Assembly: GCA_016201905.1 (NCBI GenBank)
Contig: JACQBQ010000018.1
Coordinates: 79,971 to 143,970 of the forward strand
From: Candidatus Melainabacteria bacterium
GTDB lineage: Bacteria; Cyanobacteriota; Vampirovibrionia; 2-02-FULL-35-15
Reading direction: 5' to 3'
DNA length: 64,000 nucleotides
Position numbers and translations under genes: made by a program. The notes beneath the pieces are model-generated. The model made no database searches. It was given only the letters and a program-made list of their open reading frames with translations, and was not told the origin of the DNA. Shown in pieces: positions 60,626-64,000 of this stretch; within the stretch, counting starts at the first letter, position 1; each line of letters starts with the position of its first letter.

Positions 60626-61258
60626 ATGCCTGTAATTAAAACATCAAATATTTTGGCTGAGCATTGGTTAAGTGTTGCAAGAGATAAAAATACTCCGCCT
60701 GAACGATTTCGCACTGCTTTAGAAAATATTGGACTTATTCTATTTTCAGAAGCTATAAATAATGTAAAGGGGCTAACAAAAAAACAAAGTGTAAAAACCC
60801 CTCTGAAAAAGACTTATGCAAGCTTTATCGAACAAAAAAATATTTTTATTATCCCGATTTTAAGAGCTGGACTTGCAATGCTTGCAGGAGTTAAAAATTG
60901 TGTACCGGGCTCTAAAGTTGCTCATGTTGGATTATATAGAAGTGAAAAAACTCTTCAGCCTAATTGGTATTTAGATAAGCTTCCAAGAAAAATCACTAAA
61001 CGGTCAACTTTTTTTGTGCTTGAGCCAATGCTTGCAACTGGAGGTACTATATCAACTGTTTTACAGAGGATAGCAGCACTTGGAACTAACAAGATTTTTG
61101 TGATCAGCGCAATTATTTCGGGACAAGCAAAACAAAAACTTGAGAGTAAATTTCCTAATATAAGCTTTTATGTGGCTGGGATTGATGAATACTTAAATCA
61201 AAAAGGATATATTGTGCCAGGACTAGGAGATGCTGGAGATAGGGCATTTAATATGTAA
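60626..61258 (+). CDS. upp: Uracil phosphoribosyltransferase
   Basis: Salvages uracil to UMP with PRPP. IIPILRAGLAMLAGV, the PRPP loop LEPMLATGGTISTVLQRI and the uracil-binding GYIVPGLGDAGDRAF are all present. About 210 residues from the ATG at 60626, preceded by GAGG at 5 nt; an upstream in-frame ATG at 60554 lies within the leader and encodes only leader sequence. Together with cdd it supports pyrimidine salvage. Confidence 0.95.
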   Translation: MPVIKTSNILAEHWLSVARDKNTPPERFRTALENIGLILFSEAINNVKGLTKKQSVKTPLKKTYASFIEQKNIFIIPILRAGLAMLAGVKNCVPGSKVAHVGLYRSEKTLQPNWYLDKLPRKITKRSTFFVLEPMLATGGTISTVLQRIAALGTNKIFVISAIISGQAKQKLESKFPNISFYVAGIDEYLNQKGYIVPGLGDAGDRAFNM

Positions 61259-61264
61259 TTGTAA

Positions 61265-62623
<1,359 letters not shown>

Positions 62624-62642
62624 TATTTTATGGAGTATAGGA

Positions 62643-63707
62643 GTGTTTCGACAACACGTCGTTAAAGTACTTTTTACTTTTGTTGTTTTATTTAATTTTA
62701 ATTTTGCTTTTGCCCAAGAAAACTTTCTTCTTGAAAACGAGAAAAACAACATTGAAATATATGAAAAAACAAACAAATCTGTTGTAAATATTACTACAAG
62801 GGGAGTCCAGGTTGATGAGTTTTTCCTCTTGGCTGTTCCTACTCAGGGTAGCGGTTCTGGGTTTGTCTTTGATAAGAGTGGACATATTGTAACTAACTAT
62901 CATGTGGTTGAAAATTCGAAAGAATTTATAGTAACTCTTTATGATGGTGAACAATATAGTGCTAGTCTTGTCGGTGTTGATCCAAATAATGATTTAGCAG
63001 TACTTAGGATTAAAGCACCTACTGAAAAACTGTTTCCTGTAAAGTTAGGATCAAGTCAGGGATTAAAAGTAGGACAAAAAGTGTTAGCTATCGGTAATCC
63101 ATTTGGATTAGAAAGAACACTTACTACAGGAATTATTAGTAGTCTGGGAAGGGTATTAAAGTCTGAAAGTGGCAGGCTTATTAAAGGAATAATTCAAACT
63201 GATGCAGCAATAAACCCGGGTAATTCTGGTGGACCTTTATTAAGTAGTCAGGGACTTATTATTGGTGTGAACACAGCGATAATAAGTAGGGTTGGACAAA
63301 ATTCTGGAATTGGTTTTGTAATTCCTATAAACACTGTAAAAAGAATAGTGAAAGATTTAATTGCATATGGTTATGTTGTAAGACCAAATGTTGGAATATT
63401 GCAGGTATATGAAACAGGTCATGGACTTTTAGTTGCGCAGTTAGAACATGGAGGGCCAGCTGAAAGAGCTGGAATTAAAGGTCCAAGATTAATTGTTCAA
63501 AGAGCAGGCCAGATTGAATATAGAGCAATTGATCGTTCACAGGCTGATCTAATTGTTTCTGTAGATGGAAAAAGTTTTCAGACTTTAGATGAACTATTGG
63601 AATATATTGAATCAAAAAAACCTGGAGCTGTTATAAATATTGAAGTGATTAGAGCAAATAAAAGATTTATAATTCCTATTCTTTTGGGAAAGACACAAGA
63701 AGGGTAA
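62643..63707 (+). CDS. Secreted HtrA/DegP-type serine protease
   Basis: Periplasmic quality-control protease. Signal peptide MFRQHVVKVLFTFVVLFNFN, cut near FAFA, then the trypsin-like domain with catalytic His in VTNYHVVEN, Asp in DPNNDLAVLRI and Ser in INPGNSGGPLLSSQG. A single PDZ domain follows (VRPNVGILQVYETGHGLLVA, ADLIVSVDGKSFQTLDELLE). I chose the GTG at 62643, preceded by GGAG at 7 nt and giving a good signal peptide; an in-frame ATG at 62601 would overlap eno. About 354 residues. Confidence 0.93.
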   Translation: MFRQHVVKVLFTFVVLFNFNFAFAQENFLLENEKNNIEIYEKTNKSVVNITTRGVQVDEFFLLAVPTQGSGSGFVFDKSGHIVTNYHVVENSKEFIVTLYDGEQYSASLVGVDPNNDLAVLRIKAPTEKLFPVKLGSSQGLKVGQKVLAIGNPFGLERTLTTGIISSLGRVLKSESGRLIKGIIQTDAAINPGNSGGPLLSSQGLIIGVNTAIISRVGQNSGIGFVIPINTVKRIVKDLIAYGYVVRPNVGILQVYETGHGLLVAQLEHGGPAERAGIKGPRLIVQRAGQIEYRAIDRSQADLIVSVDGKSFQTLDELLEYIESKKPGAVINIEVIRANKRFIIPILLGKTQEG

Positions 63708-63878
63708 AGTGTTTAACTAAAGCATAATAAATGCTGCTAGCCCTATTGCTTAATTAATAATTTTTGTAAGGTATCCCTACAAAAATAGAATTGCCCATAA
63801 AACTTTTTATGAAAGAAAATTCAATGGTCGAAGTAAGTAGTACAGATAACGTACCTATGAATAGAGCTCTTTCGAAAC
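63708..63878. other. Gene-free region with a hairpin
   Basis: An imperfect 11-bp hairpin TTTTTGTAAGG (63761-63771) with CCCTACAAAAA (63775-63785), which may end the htrA transcript or be a small repeat. Then the outer part of an insertion sequence: AGAGCTCTTTCGAAACTCAG at about 63862-63881 has the look of an IS5-group terminal inverted repeat. Confidence 0.45.
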
Positions 63879-64000
63879 TCAGTTAAATAATTCATAGTTG
63901 TAAACTCCTGCAATCAAATTAAACCTTAAGGCAAATCTTTTTCTTCTATTACGATATCGTTCAGAAATCACCTTGAAACGCTTTAACATACCAATCACAT
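63879..64000 (-). mobile_element. C-terminus of an IS5-type transposase, cut by the window edge
   Basis: I translated the minus strand from the right edge to a TGA at 63879-63881. The last about 40 residues read VIGMLKRFKVISERYRNRRK then RFALRFNLIAGVYNYELFN. This matches the common ending of IS5/IS4-superfamily DDE transposases (the ER-K-F-R-Y-RNRRKRF-L-FNLIAGIYNYEL type). The frame is open and undamaged as far as visible. The end of the element should lie just after the stop, near 63862. Whether it is intact cannot be told from this window. Confidence 0.8.

Overview
This is an AT-rich, densely coded bacterial chromosome segment with mostly housekeeping genes, several short dispersed palindromic repeats, one tRNA, one lone 5S rRNA gene and the end of an insertion sequence at the right edge. 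lpxD, a BamA-type Omp85 protein, a Skp-like chaperone, a heptosyltransferase-family enzyme, an O-antigen-ligase-like protein and an MlaE-like permease show a Gram-negative envelope with lipopolysaccharide. EF-Tu carries the short Lys/Asn-rich insertion and the sequence context I recall from cyanobacteria and plastids. The ribosomal cluster has no room for rpmD (L30), which cyanobacteria also lack, and there is a SigB/F/G-type sigma factor. No photosynthesis gene is seen. My inference is a non-photosynthetic relative of Cyanobacteria (Melainabacteria/Vampirovibrionia or a neighbouring lineage); this rests on recognition only.

Left part (1-29 kb): rimO (cut by the left edge), queG, an inositol-monophosphatase-family gene, two small ribbon-helix-helix regulators, a sigma factor-galE pair, a lone OppD-like ATPase and an ATP synthase cluster reduced to Z-I-a. 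These are followed by a TPR protein, ispG, rpmE-glutaredoxin-rsmA, and then an export-related block at 12.4-17.2 kb (two unknown genes facing flhB/sctU, a sigma-28-like factor and a large unknown protein). After that come a tyrosine recombinase, hemL, a secreted cyclophilin, rplS, rnhB, trpE, thiS, an O-antigen-ligase-like gene, two envelope proteins, tpiA and a family 9 glycosyltransferase.

Middle part (29.8-43.4 kb): the S10-spc ribosomal cluster, broken in an unusual way. rplD to secY runs on the plus strand, with tRNA-Gly(CCC) between rplE and rpsN, and ends in an mlaE-like gene that overlaps secY. The front of the cluster (tuf-rpsJ-rplC) lies beyond it on the minus strand and converges on it with no spacer. 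Several ribosomal proteins carry long charged extensions, including a histidine-rich tail on L22.

Right part (43.8-64 kb): an outer-membrane set (bamA-like, skp-like, lpxD), wecB, a solute-binding protein whose N-terminus contains a dispersed palindrome, comM, cytidine deaminase, efp, accB, radA, two tandem pepA paralogues, the 5S gene with its own promoter and terminator, an unknown gene, upp, eno, an HtrA protease and the C-terminus of an IS5-type transposase.

The most interesting unexplained structure is a leader made of two hairpins with a purine-rich AAGGAAAAGGAAAA spacer. It precedes rpmE, accB and upp, and in part flhB; efp has a leader of similar layout but different sequence. The stems show compensatory changes between copies. 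A second theme is TGTCATT...AATGACA palindromic elements, two of which are translated as part of proteins.
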